In this document: piece by piece, positions 50,041 to 58,764 of the stretch
Numbering within the stretch: position 1 is the stretch's first letter
Layout: the number at the start of each line of letters is the position of its first letter
Notes under the pieces: generated by a model
Database searches by the model: none
What the model saw: the letters and a program-made list of their open reading frames with translations, nothing else
What the model was told of the DNA's origin: nothing
NCBI GenBank assembly: GCA_039888615.1
Contig: JBDQQS010000005.1
Length of the DNA stretch: 64,000 bases
Reading direction: 5' to 3' (one strand)
From: Flavimaribacter sp039888615
Lineage (GTDB): Bacteria; Pseudomonadota; Alphaproteobacteria; Rhizobiales; Rhizobiaceae
Position numbers and translations under genes: made by a program

Positions 50041-50484
50041 CTATTGCTTGACCAGACCGCCGCCGCCAAGTCCGATCTTGCAGCTCGCCTTCAGCGGAAC
50101 CCAGTTGCTCAGCTTCTTGAAATTCGGCGCGGATGCGCGGTAGCGCGCATCGATCGGCTGATGGATTTTCAGCGTGCGCGAATAGACGCCCATATATTTT
50201 CCGTTACCGGTCGCCTTTGTCTTGACCTGATAAGGGCCGGAGACGCTGCCGCCGCCGTCGCGCGCTATGTAGACCGGAACCGTTCCGGGCTTGTTGGTGA
50301 AAACCCAGACCATCATCTTGGCCTCGGTCGGACAGGCGTTGGTCTTGGGCGACTGGATGCCCATCTGCACCTGGGCCACCTTCAGTTTCGGTTGACCGCC
50401 GGACTGCAGGTCCAGGGCGTTGGCAAAGCCGGATGTCGCAATCAGTGTTGTCGCCGCCATTGCGGTGAGGAGGGTCTTTCTCAT
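50041..50484 (-). CDS. Hypothetical secreted protein
   Basis: 147 residues with a signal peptide (KTLLTAMAATTLIATSGFANA, cleavage near ANALD). The mature part is beta-rich and basic: KVAQVQMGIQSPKTNACPTE, MMVWVFTNKPGTVPVYIARDGG, and a closing LKASCKIGLGGGGLVKQ. Two cysteines (about residues 51 and 135) could pair. I recognise no named family; similar short exported proteins occur in rhizobia. Stands alone. Expression unknown. Confidence 0.7.
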   Translation of the reverse strand: MRKTLLTAMAATTLIATSGFANALDLQSGGQPKLKVAQVQMGIQSPKTNACPTEAKMMVWVFTNKPGTVPVYIARDGGGSVSGPYQVKTKATGNGKYMGVYSRTLKIHQPIDARYRASAPNFKKLSNWVPLKASCKIGLGGGGLVKQ

Positions 50485-50630
50485 GGGTTCGTTCCTTTGT
50501 TGGCTTCCCGATGATTCCGACTATGCGACGAACGTATTGAATGTCTTCTGAACTGTCCATTCATCCGCCGTTCAGTCGGAAAGGCCCGCCTGAAGGACAT
50601 TGCTTTCCTGCAAGAAAGCCGATCCGAAGG

Positions 50631-51698
50631 TCAGGTCTCGGCGATGATGTGTACGGCGTCCGGCCGCCAGCTTATGTGACAGTCCTCACCTTCCCGGATA
50701 ATCACGACGTCTGCGCCAAGCACGCGCACCCTGACCGGATGATCGCCACTGTGACCGATCACAAGGGCATTGTCGCCGTAATTGACGATCGTGTCGACGG
50801 TCATGGTCGCCCATTCTCCGCTTTCGGGCGGTTTGCGGGAAATCTTCAGATGTTCCGGACGGATCAGGATGTTGACCGCCTGGCCGTTCGAGAACCGGGC
50901 GTCGGCCGTATAGCGGCAGGTTCCGAAAACCGCGCATTCGGCAACACCCGCGGCGGCGTCGACGACATGACCCGCCATGATGTTGCTTTCACCGACGAAG
51001 CCAGCGACGAAACGCGTGTTTGGACGGTGATAAAGATCCAGCGGGTCGGCGACCTGTTCGATCCGGCCCTTGTCGAAGACGACGATACGGTCGGACATCG
51101 ACATGGCCTCCGTCTGGTCGTGTGTGACGAAGATCGTCGTCACGCCAAGACGCTTCTGGATGCGCTTGATCTCGATCTGCATCTGCTCGCGCAGATTCTT
51201 GTCCAGCGCGCCGAGCGGCTCGTCGAGAAGAAGCAGGGATGGCTCGAACACCAGTGCACGCGCCAGGGCCACGCGTTGTTGCTGACCGCCCGACAGCTCC
51301 TTGGAATGGCGCTCGCTGAAGCCTTTCAGGCCGACGAGTTCAAGCATCCGGTTGGCTTTCTCCAGGCCATCCCTGCGACCGACGCCCCGCATCTGCAGCG
51401 GGAAGTAGACGTTATCAACCGCGGTCTTGTGCGGAAACAAAGCGTAATTCTGGAAGACAATGCCAATGTTGCGCTGATAGGGCTTCAAGCCGTCCAGTGG
51501 TTTCCCATCGATGGTGATGTGGCCTTTCGTGGCCTGTTCGAAGCCGGCGATGATCATCAGCGTCGTTGTCTTGCCGGATCCGCTGGGCCCCAGAAAAGTG
51601 ACAAATTCGCCGCGTTCGATATCCAGATTGACGTCGTCCAGCGCCTGAAAATCGCCGAACATCTTGTTGACGCCGCTAAGATTGAGATAACTGCTCAT
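50631..51698 (-). CDS. Polyamine/opine-type ABC transporter ATP-binding protein (PotA family)
   Basis: 355 residues. ABC domain with Walker A FLGPSGSGKTTTLMIIAG, signature ELSGGQQQRVALARALV, Walker B LLLLDEPLGALDKNLREQM and H-loop FVTHDQTEAMSMSDRI; C-terminal TOBE domain (from about residue 270). Last gene of a divergently controlled operon, starting 2 bp after the permease stop. The TOBE domain is the site of inhibition in PotA-like proteins. Cargo is inferred from the operon, not from this subunit. Confidence 0.92.
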   Translation of the reverse strand: MSSYLNLSGVNKMFGDFQALDDVNLDIERGEFVTFLGPSGSGKTTTLMIIAGFEQATKGHITIDGKPLDGLKPYQRNIGIVFQNYALFPHKTAVDNVYFPLQMRGVGRRDGLEKANRMLELVGLKGFSERHSKELSGGQQQRVALARALVFEPSLLLLDEPLGALDKNLREQMQIEIKRIQKRLGVTTIFVTHDQTEAMSMSDRIVVFDKGRIEQVADPLDLYHRPNTRFVAGFVGESNIMAGHVVDAAAGVAECAVFGTCRYTADARFSNGQAVNILIRPEHLKISRKPPESGEWATMTVDTIVNYGDNALVIGHSGDHPVRVRVLGADVVIIREGEDCHISWRPDAVHIIAET

Positions 51699-51700
51699 CG

Positions 51701-52528
51701 TTACTCCTGGGGGGCGAGGGCCGCCGGCGGCGGTTCTTGCCCGGCGTTTCTGGTGCGCAGCCGTCCACGGAGCCCCCTGACGAGATAGGGCGTGAGAAGA
51801 CCGATCAGAACCACGACGAACAGAAGGGTGGAAATCACCGCGATCACCGGGTCCGCCTCCTGACGGATGCTGTCGAACATCTTGCGCGGCAGCGTTTCGG
51901 CGTCACGGCCGGAGATGAAGATTGCGACCACCGTCTCGTCGAAGGACTGAATGAACGCGAATAGCGCGCTGATCAGCAAACCCGGCCGCAGGATCGGCAA
52001 TGTGATGTGGATGAAGGTTCTGACCGGACTGGCGCCGAGACTCTGCGCAGCTCTCTCAAGTGTGCGGTCGAACCCCTTGAGATTTGCAGACAGAACCAGG
52101 AAGGCGATCGGAACGGACAGACAGGAATGGGCGAGGATCACGCCGAGATGGGTGTGGACCAGCCGCATCTGGCCGAAGTAGGAGTAATAGCCGACAGCCA
52201 TCACGATATGCGGCACAGCCATCGGCATCAGCATCATCACATTGGCGACGCTCTTGCCGTAGAATTTGTGGCGAACCAGCGCGAAGGTCGCCGGCACGAC
52301 GAGGGTCATGGTGAGCACCGTAGTCGCCGACGCGATCAGGATGCTGTTCCAGGTAGGGCGCAGCCAGGACATGTCCCTGAAATAGGCGTCGTAGTAGCCG
52401 AGCCAGTATCCGGGCGGCGGGAATTGCAGCGACCGCGCGTCCGAGAATGACATCGGCACCACAATGACCAGCGGCGCTGCGATAAAGCAGACAACGACGA
52501 AACCGATTGCTTTCATCAATCCGTTCAT
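51701..52528 (-). CDS. ABC permease, PotC type
   Basis: 275 residues, six helices. VVPMSFSDARSLQFPPPGYWL near residue 25 and the coupling loop RAAQSLGASPVRTFIHITLPI (EAA motif) near residue 175 are typical for spermidine/putrescine-type permeases. A Pro-rich tail ends the protein. It starts 7 bp after the PotB-type stop. Together with it forms the inner-membrane pore. Confidence 0.92.
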   Translation of the reverse strand: MNGLMKAIGFVVVCFIAAPLVIVVPMSFSDARSLQFPPPGYWLGYYDAYFRDMSWLRPTWNSILIASATTVLTMTLVVPATFALVRHKFYGKSVANVMMLMPMAVPHIVMAVGYYSYFGQMRLVHTHLGVILAHSCLSVPIAFLVLSANLKGFDRTLERAAQSLGASPVRTFIHITLPILRPGLLISALFAFIQSFDETVVAIFISGRDAETLPRKMFDSIRQEADPVIAVISTLLFVVVLIGLLTPYLVRGLRGRLRTRNAGQEPPPAALAPQE

Positions 52529-52535
52529 GACGCCG

Positions 52536-53384
52536 TTACCCCCACAACCTGTCGAGGCCGAAGCGGCGGTGATAGATGGCGAGGATCACCATCGTGATCG
52601 CCAGCAGCACCATGGCCATGGCGGATCCGAGGCCGAAGGCGAGGAACTCCTCGATCTGGTGTCCGATCAGCCCGGCGATCATCTGTTCGCGCGGGCTGCC
52701 AAGAAGAACGGGCGTGACATAGAATCCGAGACAGATCACGAAAACCAGCACCAGGCCGTTGGCGATGCCTGGCGCGGTCAGCGGCAGATAGACGTGCCGG
52801 AACACCGAAAATCCCCTGGCTCCCAGGCTTTCCGCCGACTTGACGAGCGCCGGATCGATCTTCTTCATCACAGTGTAGATGTTCATGATCATGTAGGGCG
52901 CCAGGATGTGGACCATGGCGAGCGTCGAGGAAAACCGCGTGAAAAGCAGGTGCGGGGGGTCCGCTATGCCAATCAGCTCCATGAACCAGATCACCGGCCC
53001 CTGATTGCCGAGCAGAACCATCCAGGCATAGGTGCGGACCAGGAAACTGGTCCAGAAGCTCATCGTCACCAACAGCAGGATCAGCAGCGCCGTCCGGTCG
53101 CTGCTGTGCGCCATCAGATAGGCGAGAGGGTAGCCGACGAGCAGGCAGCAGACGGCTACCAGACCGGCCGTTGCGAAGGTGTTGATGAATACTTTCCGGT
53201 ACAGGGAGCCCGTCAGCACCTTGGTGTAGTTGTCGAGCGACAACTTGGGCTCCGTTACGCTCATGATTGCGACATCGACAAGCGGGACGATAAAGAAAAC
53301 CAGGAGATAGGCGGCAAGAGGCAGGAGCAGCAGCCACGGCCAGAACTGGCCGCGGTCCTGAATACCGCCTGTGCTCACGGACAT
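52536..53384 (-). CDS. ABC permease, PotB type
   Basis: 282 residues, six helices. FFIVPLVDVAIMSVTEPKLS near the N-terminus, FVRTYAWMVLLGNQGPVIWFMELIG-like family segments and the coupling loop VKSAESLGARGFSVFRHVYL (EAA). Located 29 bp after the binding-protein stop. Pairs with the PotC-type permease. The HxYLPLTAPGI helix is as in PotB relatives. Confidence 0.92.
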   Translation of the reverse strand: MSVSTGGIQDRGQFWPWLLLLPLAAYLLVFFIVPLVDVAIMSVTEPKLSLDNYTKVLTGSLYRKVFINTFATAGLVAVCCLLVGYPLAYLMAHSSDRTALLILLLVTMSFWTSFLVRTYAWMVLLGNQGPVIWFMELIGIADPPHLLFTRFSSTLAMVHILAPYMIMNIYTVMKKIDPALVKSAESLGARGFSVFRHVYLPLTAPGIANGLVLVFVICLGFYVTPVLLGSPREQMIAGLIGHQIEEFLAFGLGSAMAMVLLAITMVILAIYHRRFGLDRLWG

Positions 53385-53413
53385 CCGTTACACTCCTGCC
53401 CCGATGCGCCGCA

Positions 53414-54475
53414 CTAGCTGGCGATCCATTCCTCGAAGCGCTGCGCCACCTCGTTCGGATCGGCGCCGAAATTCGCCACGTCCTGTTCGAACACCTTCGG
53501 ATAGTTCTCCGGCGACGTCGGACTGCGTTCGGCCGCCGATGCCGGTACGAATTCGTTGGCCGCGGGATTGAGCGCGCCGTACTGGCCCTGGGTCACGAAG
53601 CCGGCGAGCGGCTTTGCGCTGGTGGCGAAGGCGACGAACTTCTTCGCGGCTTCCATATTGGGCGTATCCTTGGCGACGACCCAGTAAGCCCGGTCGATTT
53701 CCGCCTGGTTCCAGGTCATGGCGACCGGAGCGCCCGCATCGAGCGCTTCGTAGTAGCGACCGTGCCAGATGCCGATCATGTCAATCTCGCCGTCGCGCAG
53801 GATCTGGGTCGATTGAGCGCCGGCTGTCCACCAGACGCGGATATGCGGCTTGATCTTGTCGAGCGAGGCGAAAGCCCGGTCGATATCCAGCGGATAGAGA
53901 TCCTCGATCTTCACGCCGTCGGCGAGAAGCGCGATCGGCAGCACACGGGCCGGGTATCGCTGCAGCGATCTCGGTCCGGGGAACTTGTCGACGTTCCAGA
54001 AGTCCGCCCAATCCTTTGGGCTTTCATCCGTATATTTGTCGGTGCGCCATGCAAGCACCGTTGCAAAGGCGTGGCTGGCGACGCCGTTCTGGAACAGGCC
54101 GCCTTCATAGGGTGGCTCCAGTTCCTCGATGATGCCGGCCTGGTTGGCGCGCAGGATGTCTCCGCCTCCAAGCGTCGTTACGTCGAACTCGTAGACGCCG
54201 GTCTTCACCTGGGCAGCGAGCTTGGCGAAGGAGACCGGAGACACGGTGCGGATCTCGATGCCGGTTTCCTCGGTGAACGGCTCGAACAGGTTCTTCGTGG
54301 CGGCTTCCTGCCAGGGGCCGCCCCAGGTGTTGATGTACAGGACGTCGGCTGCGCGGGCGCGGCCGATAAAGGGCGTTGCGAGCGCGGTGGCGGCGAGCGC
54401 CGTCGCGCCTTTCAGGACGGTCCGGCGGCCGGTATTGACGGTCGGATTGATGAGAACGGTATTTTTGCTTTGCAT
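53414..54475 (-). CDS. Polyamine-type extracytoplasmic substrate-binding protein
   Basis: 353 residues with a twin-arginine signal (NTGRRTVLKGATALAATALA) ending near RARAAD. The SBP-1/8 fold starts VLYINTWGGPWQEAATKNLF, with LGGGDILRANQAGIIEELEP and GRYYEALDAGAPVAMTWNQA. The W-G-G-P-W start and acid residues in the cleft resemble binders of polyamines, opines or related amines (AgtB/PotD group). It starts 1 bp before the dipeptidase stop ends, so the operon is continuous. Cargo may be an amino-acid conjugate cleaved by the dipeptidase. Confidence 0.9.
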   Translation of the reverse strand: MQSKNTVLINPTVNTGRRTVLKGATALAATALATPFIGRARAADVLYINTWGGPWQEAATKNLFEPFTEETGIEIRTVSPVSFAKLAAQVKTGVYEFDVTTLGGGDILRANQAGIIEELEPPYEGGLFQNGVASHAFATVLAWRTDKYTDESPKDWADFWNVDKFPGPRSLQRYPARVLPIALLADGVKIEDLYPLDIDRAFASLDKIKPHIRVWWTAGAQSTQILRDGEIDMIGIWHGRYYEALDAGAPVAMTWNQAEIDRAYWVVAKDTPNMEAAKKFVAFATSAKPLAGFVTQGQYGALNPAANEFVPASAAERSPTSPENYPKVFEQDVANFGADPNEVAQRFEEWIAS

Positions 54476-54476
54476 G

Positions 54477-55463
54477 TCAGTTCACCTCTATCGATGGTTT
54501 GCGGAAAGTAGCCTCGTAGAGCCGCATCCAGTTCTTGTGAGTTATCTTGTCGACTTCCTCCTTGGAGAAGCCGACCGCCCGGAGGCCATCGGGAATTACG
54601 CGCATGTCCTCGACGTTCTGGAACCACTCCGGCGGCGGCGCTTTACCCGGCCGCGCGGCCGACGCAGCGCCGTAGTCGACGCCGCGGGTCCAGCGGCCCT
54701 GGCGCATCCAGGCGTAGTCGGGGGCGGTGAAATTGTGGCTGCGGTCAGTGCCGATCGCGACAGCGTCGACGCCGCCGATCTCTGCGGTCCTGGCGACCAT
54801 GCCGCACCAGGCTTCGACGGTCTTGCAGTAGTCGTCGCCGGTAATGTTGCGGTATGTCGCGCATCCGATGACGCCGCCGGTTTCGCCGAGCGCCCGAATG
54901 ACGTCGTCGGACTTGTTGCGGCGGTGATCGAACAGCGATTTGGCGTTGGCATGGGTGACGGCGATCGGTTTTTCGGACGCCTCGATTGCATCGAGCGTGG
55001 TGCGATTGCCGACATGGCTGCAGTCAACCAGCATCCCGGCCCTGTTCATTTCGAGAATTACCTCGCGGCCGAACCGGGCGAGGCCTCCGTCCTCGGCCTC
55101 GTAGCAACTGCTGCCAAGTTCGTTCTGATTGTTGTAGGTCAGTTGCACGACGCGCACGCCGAGTTCCGCGAACAGTTCAACGAAGCGGATGCGTCCCTCG
55201 AAGAGATTGGAGTTCTGATAACCGAGGACGATGGCGAGCCTGTCTTCGCCGGCGAAACGCGCAATTTCCGACGGCGTGGTCGCAATACCGGCGATATCGG
55301 CGTTGTCACGCAGGAGGTCACGCCACCTGGCGAGCGAGTCGAGCGAATCGACCGCGCCTTCCCAGAACCCGCATGTGACCACGACCCCCGCGACGCCGCC
55401 CTTGCGCAGCGACTCGAAGGCTGCTCTGTCGAAATGGCCGCACTGTAATCCGTCAATCATCAT
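54477..55463 (-). CDS. M19 family (renal/membrane-type) dipeptidase
   Basis: About 328 residues from the ATG pair at 55463/55460. Zn-dependent peptidase M19 of the amidohydrolase superfamily: MIDGLQCGHFDRAAF near the N-terminus (the usual D-G-H is D-G-L-Q-C-G here), NQNELGSSCYEAEDGGLARF, VDCSHVGNRTTLDAIEASEK with metal His, ITHSN-like IAVTHANAKSLFDHRRNKSD and IGTDRSHNF. Typical members cleave dipeptides or beta-lactams. In this operon it may process an imported compound; the altered first motif (missing H-x-D pair) makes activity uncertain. Likely cytosolic: no signal peptide is seen. Confidence 0.88.
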   Translation of the reverse strand: MMIDGLQCGHFDRAAFESLRKGGVAGVVVTCGFWEGAVDSLDSLARWRDLLRDNADIAGIATTPSEIARFAGEDRLAIVLGYQNSNLFEGRIRFVELFAELGVRVVQLTYNNQNELGSSCYEAEDGGLARFGREVILEMNRAGMLVDCSHVGNRTTLDAIEASEKPIAVTHANAKSLFDHRRNKSDDVIRALGETGGVIGCATYRNITGDDYCKTVEAWCGMVARTAEIGGVDAVAIGTDRSHNFTAPDYAWMRQGRWTRGVDYGAASAARPGKAPPPEWFQNVEDMRVIPDGLRAVGFSKEEVDKITHKNWMRLYEATFRKPSIEVN

Positions 55464-55479
55464 CGGAGGCGTTTGTCCT

Positions 55480-56184
55480 TCATTCTTCGCTGATCTTCGG
55501 CCTGACAAGGAATTCCAGATCAGTGTCGTCGTCATTGTCCGCGCGACCGATCACCTGGCCGTCATCGGTCACCATCACCGGTCCTGCATGGCGGCGGGAG
55601 ACCACCGTGTCCGGCGCAAGCGCCTGCTTGGCGAGTGCGTAGATGCGCCACCACAGATCGGCTGGAACGTCGGTTCCGTTTTCGAGCGCACGCCAAAGCA
55701 CGGTGTCCTGATGCGCATGATCTTCTGTTTCGAGATTGTGCGCCGAGAACACCGGTCTCGCGGCGTCTGCAAAGGCGACTTCCAGCCCGTAGCGACGACC
55801 GAAACCTTCTGCGGTCTTCAACTCCTTGGGATCGTCGACATTGAGGATCTCGATCTGGCCCGCGCCGAAACGTTCGGTCAGTTCGCATAGCAGGTCGATC
55901 AAGGCCGGAATGGCAATCCAGGCGTGTTCGGCGCCACAGTCGACGGTGAGCTTGCCGGATGATTCCGAGACGATGCGCAGTTTGCGCGGATCGGCGGTCT
56001 TCAGTCGGGAAAACCGCTGTTCCAGGAGATGCAGTCCACCCAGCCCCATCATCTGGGAATACATCGGCAGATCGTAGATGGTCAGAACGAACCCCATGGG
56101 AAGGTCCGTCTGCTGCAGGATGCGCTCGCTCATCATGCGCATCTCGCGCGGCATTATGCGGAGGGTTTCGGCATGCGTTGTCAT
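55480..56184 (-). CDS. Conserved hypothetical protein (operon partner 1)
   Basis: 234 residues, soluble, no signal peptide. I do not recognise a family. It has an N-terminal helix (MPREMRMMSERILQQTDLPM), then GFVLTIYDLPMYSQMMGLGG, a beta-alpha repeat (IEILNVDDPKELKTAEGFGR) and an acidic tail ending in LEFLVRPKISEE. Starts with an ATGA overlap with the 614-codon gene upstream, so the two are coupled and may form a complex. The stop is 16 bp before the dipeptidase start. Confidence 0.7.
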   Translation of the reverse strand: MTTHAETLRIMPREMRMMSERILQQTDLPMGFVLTIYDLPMYSQMMGLGGLHLLEQRFSRLKTADPRKLRIVSESSGKLTVDCGAEHAWIAIPALIDLLCELTERFGAGQIEILNVDDPKELKTAEGFGRRYGLEVAFADAARPVFSAHNLETEDHAHQDTVLWRALENGTDVPADLWWRIYALAKQALAPDTVVSRRHAGPVMVTDDGQVIGRADNDDDTDLEFLVRPKISEE

Positions 56185-57902
56185 GGAGCCGGCTCCTCGG
56201 GATAGTACCAGAACTCACCCTTGCCGGCGCGGATATCGTCTGTCGTCGGCGCACCGTGAAAGAGCACGCCGCGCAAGTTCCGGTTCAGGAAATCGCGGGT
56301 CTTGTCGATGCCGTGCACCGTGACGTTCATCAGGCGCACGAGTTCGATCGGCACGAAGTCGGCCGCGTTGATGTTGGCGATCGGCGAGTGATAGGGCTCG
56401 CCCGCAAGGCTCTGCAGCCGCCCGACCAGATAGCGGTGCTCGGGATGCTTCAATAGGAAACGGGACAGAAACGCTGTCTCGTCGAAACCGTCGAGATCGG
56501 CTTTCAGTTTCTGAATGCCGCCGGGAAGGTCGAGGCCCAGATCCAGCGCATCGGGAACCTCCGACCGCGGTCCGCGTCGCGGCTCTTCCGCGGTTTCGGA
56601 TTTGTACCAGATATAAGTCCGGGCTTCGGGACCATCCATGTCGAGGTCGAGCGCCCATCGATACTCTGCGTTGATCAGGGTCTGCAGTTCGCCGACGGTT
56701 CGGCTTGCCTGCAGCGTCAGTTCGTCTTTTCCGCCGATACCGGTCGCAAGCTGATCTGCGGTCTCGGGTATCAGTTCAATCAGAAGCGACAAAAGCGTTT
56801 CGAAACTTTCCGGTAAGATCCGGTCCTCGAAAAGCGTCGCAAGGCAATCGAGCGGCAGCCGCGGGGATGCGCCTTCCATCGCGCCGGTCTCGCGCCAGGA
56901 CCGGAGGGTCCCGACAACCCGGTCCAGATCCCTTGCGATATCGGCGCTCGATGCAAAGGTCTCGTAGGTCATCCGGTCCTGCCTGCGAAAGGCGATCGCC
57001 TTGTCGAGAAGCAAGAGCAGCCGGTCGATCCGTGGATCGTCCTTCTGCAACTCGAGTCCACGCGCCTCCGCGATTGCGAATTCCCGCGCCTTTAGCCACG
57101 AATTGATCAATCGCGGGTGCCGGTGAATGAAGAAGATCAGACCCAGCGCCGACCCGTTGCCGACGCCGACAAACCGGCGGATTGCGGGATTGAGCGGCGC
57201 TGCATTGTCGGATTTCAGTCTGGCCAGATGTTCGACGAGATCGCAGGAGAATTCGCGCATCAGGTAGGCGTTGAGGAGTTGCGCCTCCAGAGCGCCGCCA
57301 AGCGCGTGGTCTGGTCCGAGGGAAGGAAAGGATCGGGTTCCGAAAGTGCCGTTGCCGTCAAGGCCGGTGTTGCGCATCAGGTAGCAGGAGCCGGCGATCT
57401 CCGCGACGTCCGGCTGCTCGCCGCGCATGAGCGATTCCACCGTGTGGTCAAATACGCGCATCGACCGGTTCGAGCGGCACCATACCAGCGTGTTTTTGCT
57501 GGAGCGGCCGCGGTAGAGTTTCGGAAGTTCCGCGCGCGCCGCCTCGATATGCGTCTCCGTTGCGGGACCTTCGTTCAGCGCGCCCATCATGTCCCAGGCC
57601 CGGCCAATGATGCGGCCCGTCCGCATCTTGCTGCTGGGTGGTCGTGAAAAGGCGATAAAGCTGAATTCCTGGCCCGGAGCCCGGATATGGTAGACAGCCG
57701 TTCCGGTTCCCGTCTCATCGATATCGAACCGGTCGACGCCGATGTCCCAGCGTTCGCCAATCATCTTGTTCATGAAGGCGCGCGCGCCGCTCAGGCGCGT
57801 CGGCTGCATGGCTGCGAGCGTCGCCGGCAGCATCACCTTTTCCGTAGGCCTCGGCGCCGGTTTCAGTTGTTCTGCGGTTGCGTTGTTTGCGACCATGGCC
57901 AT
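56181..57902 (-). CDS. Conserved hypothetical protein (operon partner 2)
   Basis: About 573 residues from the ATG at 57902, the stop overlapping the next gene by 4 bases. Cytosolic, helix-rich, no recognisable domain. Features: WCRSNRSMRVFDHTVESLMR near residue 145, LMRNTGLDGNGTFGTRSFPS, GLIFFIHRHPRLINSWLKAR and a C-terminal segment MNVTVHGIDKTRDFLNRNLR. A Trp-rich end (GEFWYYPEEPAP) closes it. Upstream in-frame reading beyond 57902 overlaps the IclR gene end and lacks support. The conserved-looking R/D/H residues suggest an enzyme. Name unknown. Confidence 0.68.
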   Translation of the reverse strand: MAMVANNATAEQLKPAPRPTEKVMLPATLAAMQPTRLSGARAFMNKMIGERWDIGVDRFDIDETGTGTAVYHIRAPGQEFSFIAFSRPPSSKMRTGRIIGRAWDMMGALNEGPATETHIEAARAELPKLYRGRSSKNTLVWCRSNRSMRVFDHTVESLMRGEQPDVAEIAGSCYLMRNTGLDGNGTFGTRSFPSLGPDHALGGALEAQLLNAYLMREFSCDLVEHLARLKSDNAAPLNPAIRRFVGVGNGSALGLIFFIHRHPRLINSWLKAREFAIAEARGLELQKDDPRIDRLLLLLDKAIAFRRQDRMTYETFASSADIARDLDRVVGTLRSWRETGAMEGASPRLPLDCLATLFEDRILPESFETLLSLLIELIPETADQLATGIGGKDELTLQASRTVGELQTLINAEYRWALDLDMDGPEARTYIWYKSETAEEPRRGPRSEVPDALDLGLDLPGGIQKLKADLDGFDETAFLSRFLLKHPEHRYLVGRLQSLAGEPYHSPIANINAADFVPIELVRLMNVTVHGIDKTRDFLNRNLRGVLFHGAPTTDDIRAGKGEFWYYPEEPAP

Positions 57903-57904
57903 TG

Positions 57905-58666
57905 TCAGTCCCGCTTTCCCTGCAGCATCAAGGTGATGTCTTCGGCTGCTGCGAGCAGGGGCTCGAGCAAGGCGTCGAGATGGAAGCGGCTGTCTGGCGC
58001 CACAAGTGAAATTGCGGCGGAGCACTTGCCAAGATAGTCGAACACCGGGGCGGCGACCGCTCTCACGCCGACCATGGTGTAGCCGGTGGAAACCGCGTAG
58101 CCCTCATCGCGAACCTCTTCCAGCACGTCTGCCGCCGGAAGGGTTTGCGCGCCTTCGGAAAGCCGCTCCAGCGTCAGCTCGTCGGCATAGGCGACGAGCA
58201 CGCGGCCCGACGCCGAACCCTCGAGCGACATCGTGGTGCCGATCTTCTGCTCGGCGCGAAGCACGTTCTCCGATTCCACGCGTTGAATGATGCAGGGAAC
58301 GCCGCCGTCAAGGACCGAGATGGACGCGGTCTCGCGGGTCTTCTCCACCAGCCTTTCCATGATCGGAACGACGCGTTGTCCGAGGCTTGCCTGTTCCAGC
58401 GCCGCAGCGCTGATACGGCACGCGTGCAGCGACAGACGGTAACGTCCCGTATCGTCGAGCTCGACCCAGCCGGCTTCGATCAGGGTCAGAAGCCTCTGAT
58501 AGGCGGTCGGACGGGAGAGCTTCATCGCATCGGCGATTTCGGCGAGCCGCATGCCCCTGCGATCCGACGCAAGCACGTCGAGCACGGCCATGGTCTTCAG
58601 AGCCGTGGAGAGCGGGCGGACGCCGGCTTTCTCTTGTTGTATTCTATTTGAATACTCAATATCCAT
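57905..58666 (-). CDS. IclR family transcriptional regulator
   Basis: 253 residues from the ATG at 58666. The winged helix-turn-helix is RRGMRLAEIADAMKLSRPTA near residues 37-56; the effector domain carries ISVLDGGVPCIIQRVESEN, LEGSASGRVLVAY and GVRAVAAPVFDY, typical of IclR ligand pockets. Its start codon lies inside a palindrome at 58659-58675, so it probably represses itself. First gene of the long operon and divergent from the ThDP enzyme, so it likely controls both by sensing a pathway intermediate. Confidence 0.9.
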   Translation of the reverse strand: MDIEYSNRIQQEKAGVRPLSTALKTMAVLDVLASDRRGMRLAEIADAMKLSRPTAYQRLLTLIEAGWVELDDTGRYRLSLHACRISAAALEQASLGQRVVPIMERLVEKTRETASISVLDGGVPCIIQRVESENVLRAEQKIGTTMSLEGSASGRVLVAYADELTLERLSEGAQTLPAADVLEEVRDEGYAVSTGYTMVGVRAVAAPVFDYLGKCSAAISLVAPDSRFHLDALLEPLLAAAEDITLMLQGKRD

Positions 58667-58675
58667 ATTGGATAT
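58659..58675. promoter_or_regulatory. Palindromic operator overlapping the IclR start codon
   Basis: ATATCCA and TGGATAT pair around TAT, covering the iclR start codon at 58666-58664. A second dyad TATTC/GAATA lies at about 58640-58654. Site position fits autorepression and control of the divergent ThDP-enzyme gene, whose start is 100 bp to the right. Confidence 0.65.
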
Positions 58676-58764
58676 CTTGTCGCGGCCGTGTTTTTGTGTC
58701 AAGCGGAATCCATTGCGCGCAGCGGCGCGCTTTGAAGACATGTTTCAAAGGAGATGATGCCCTG

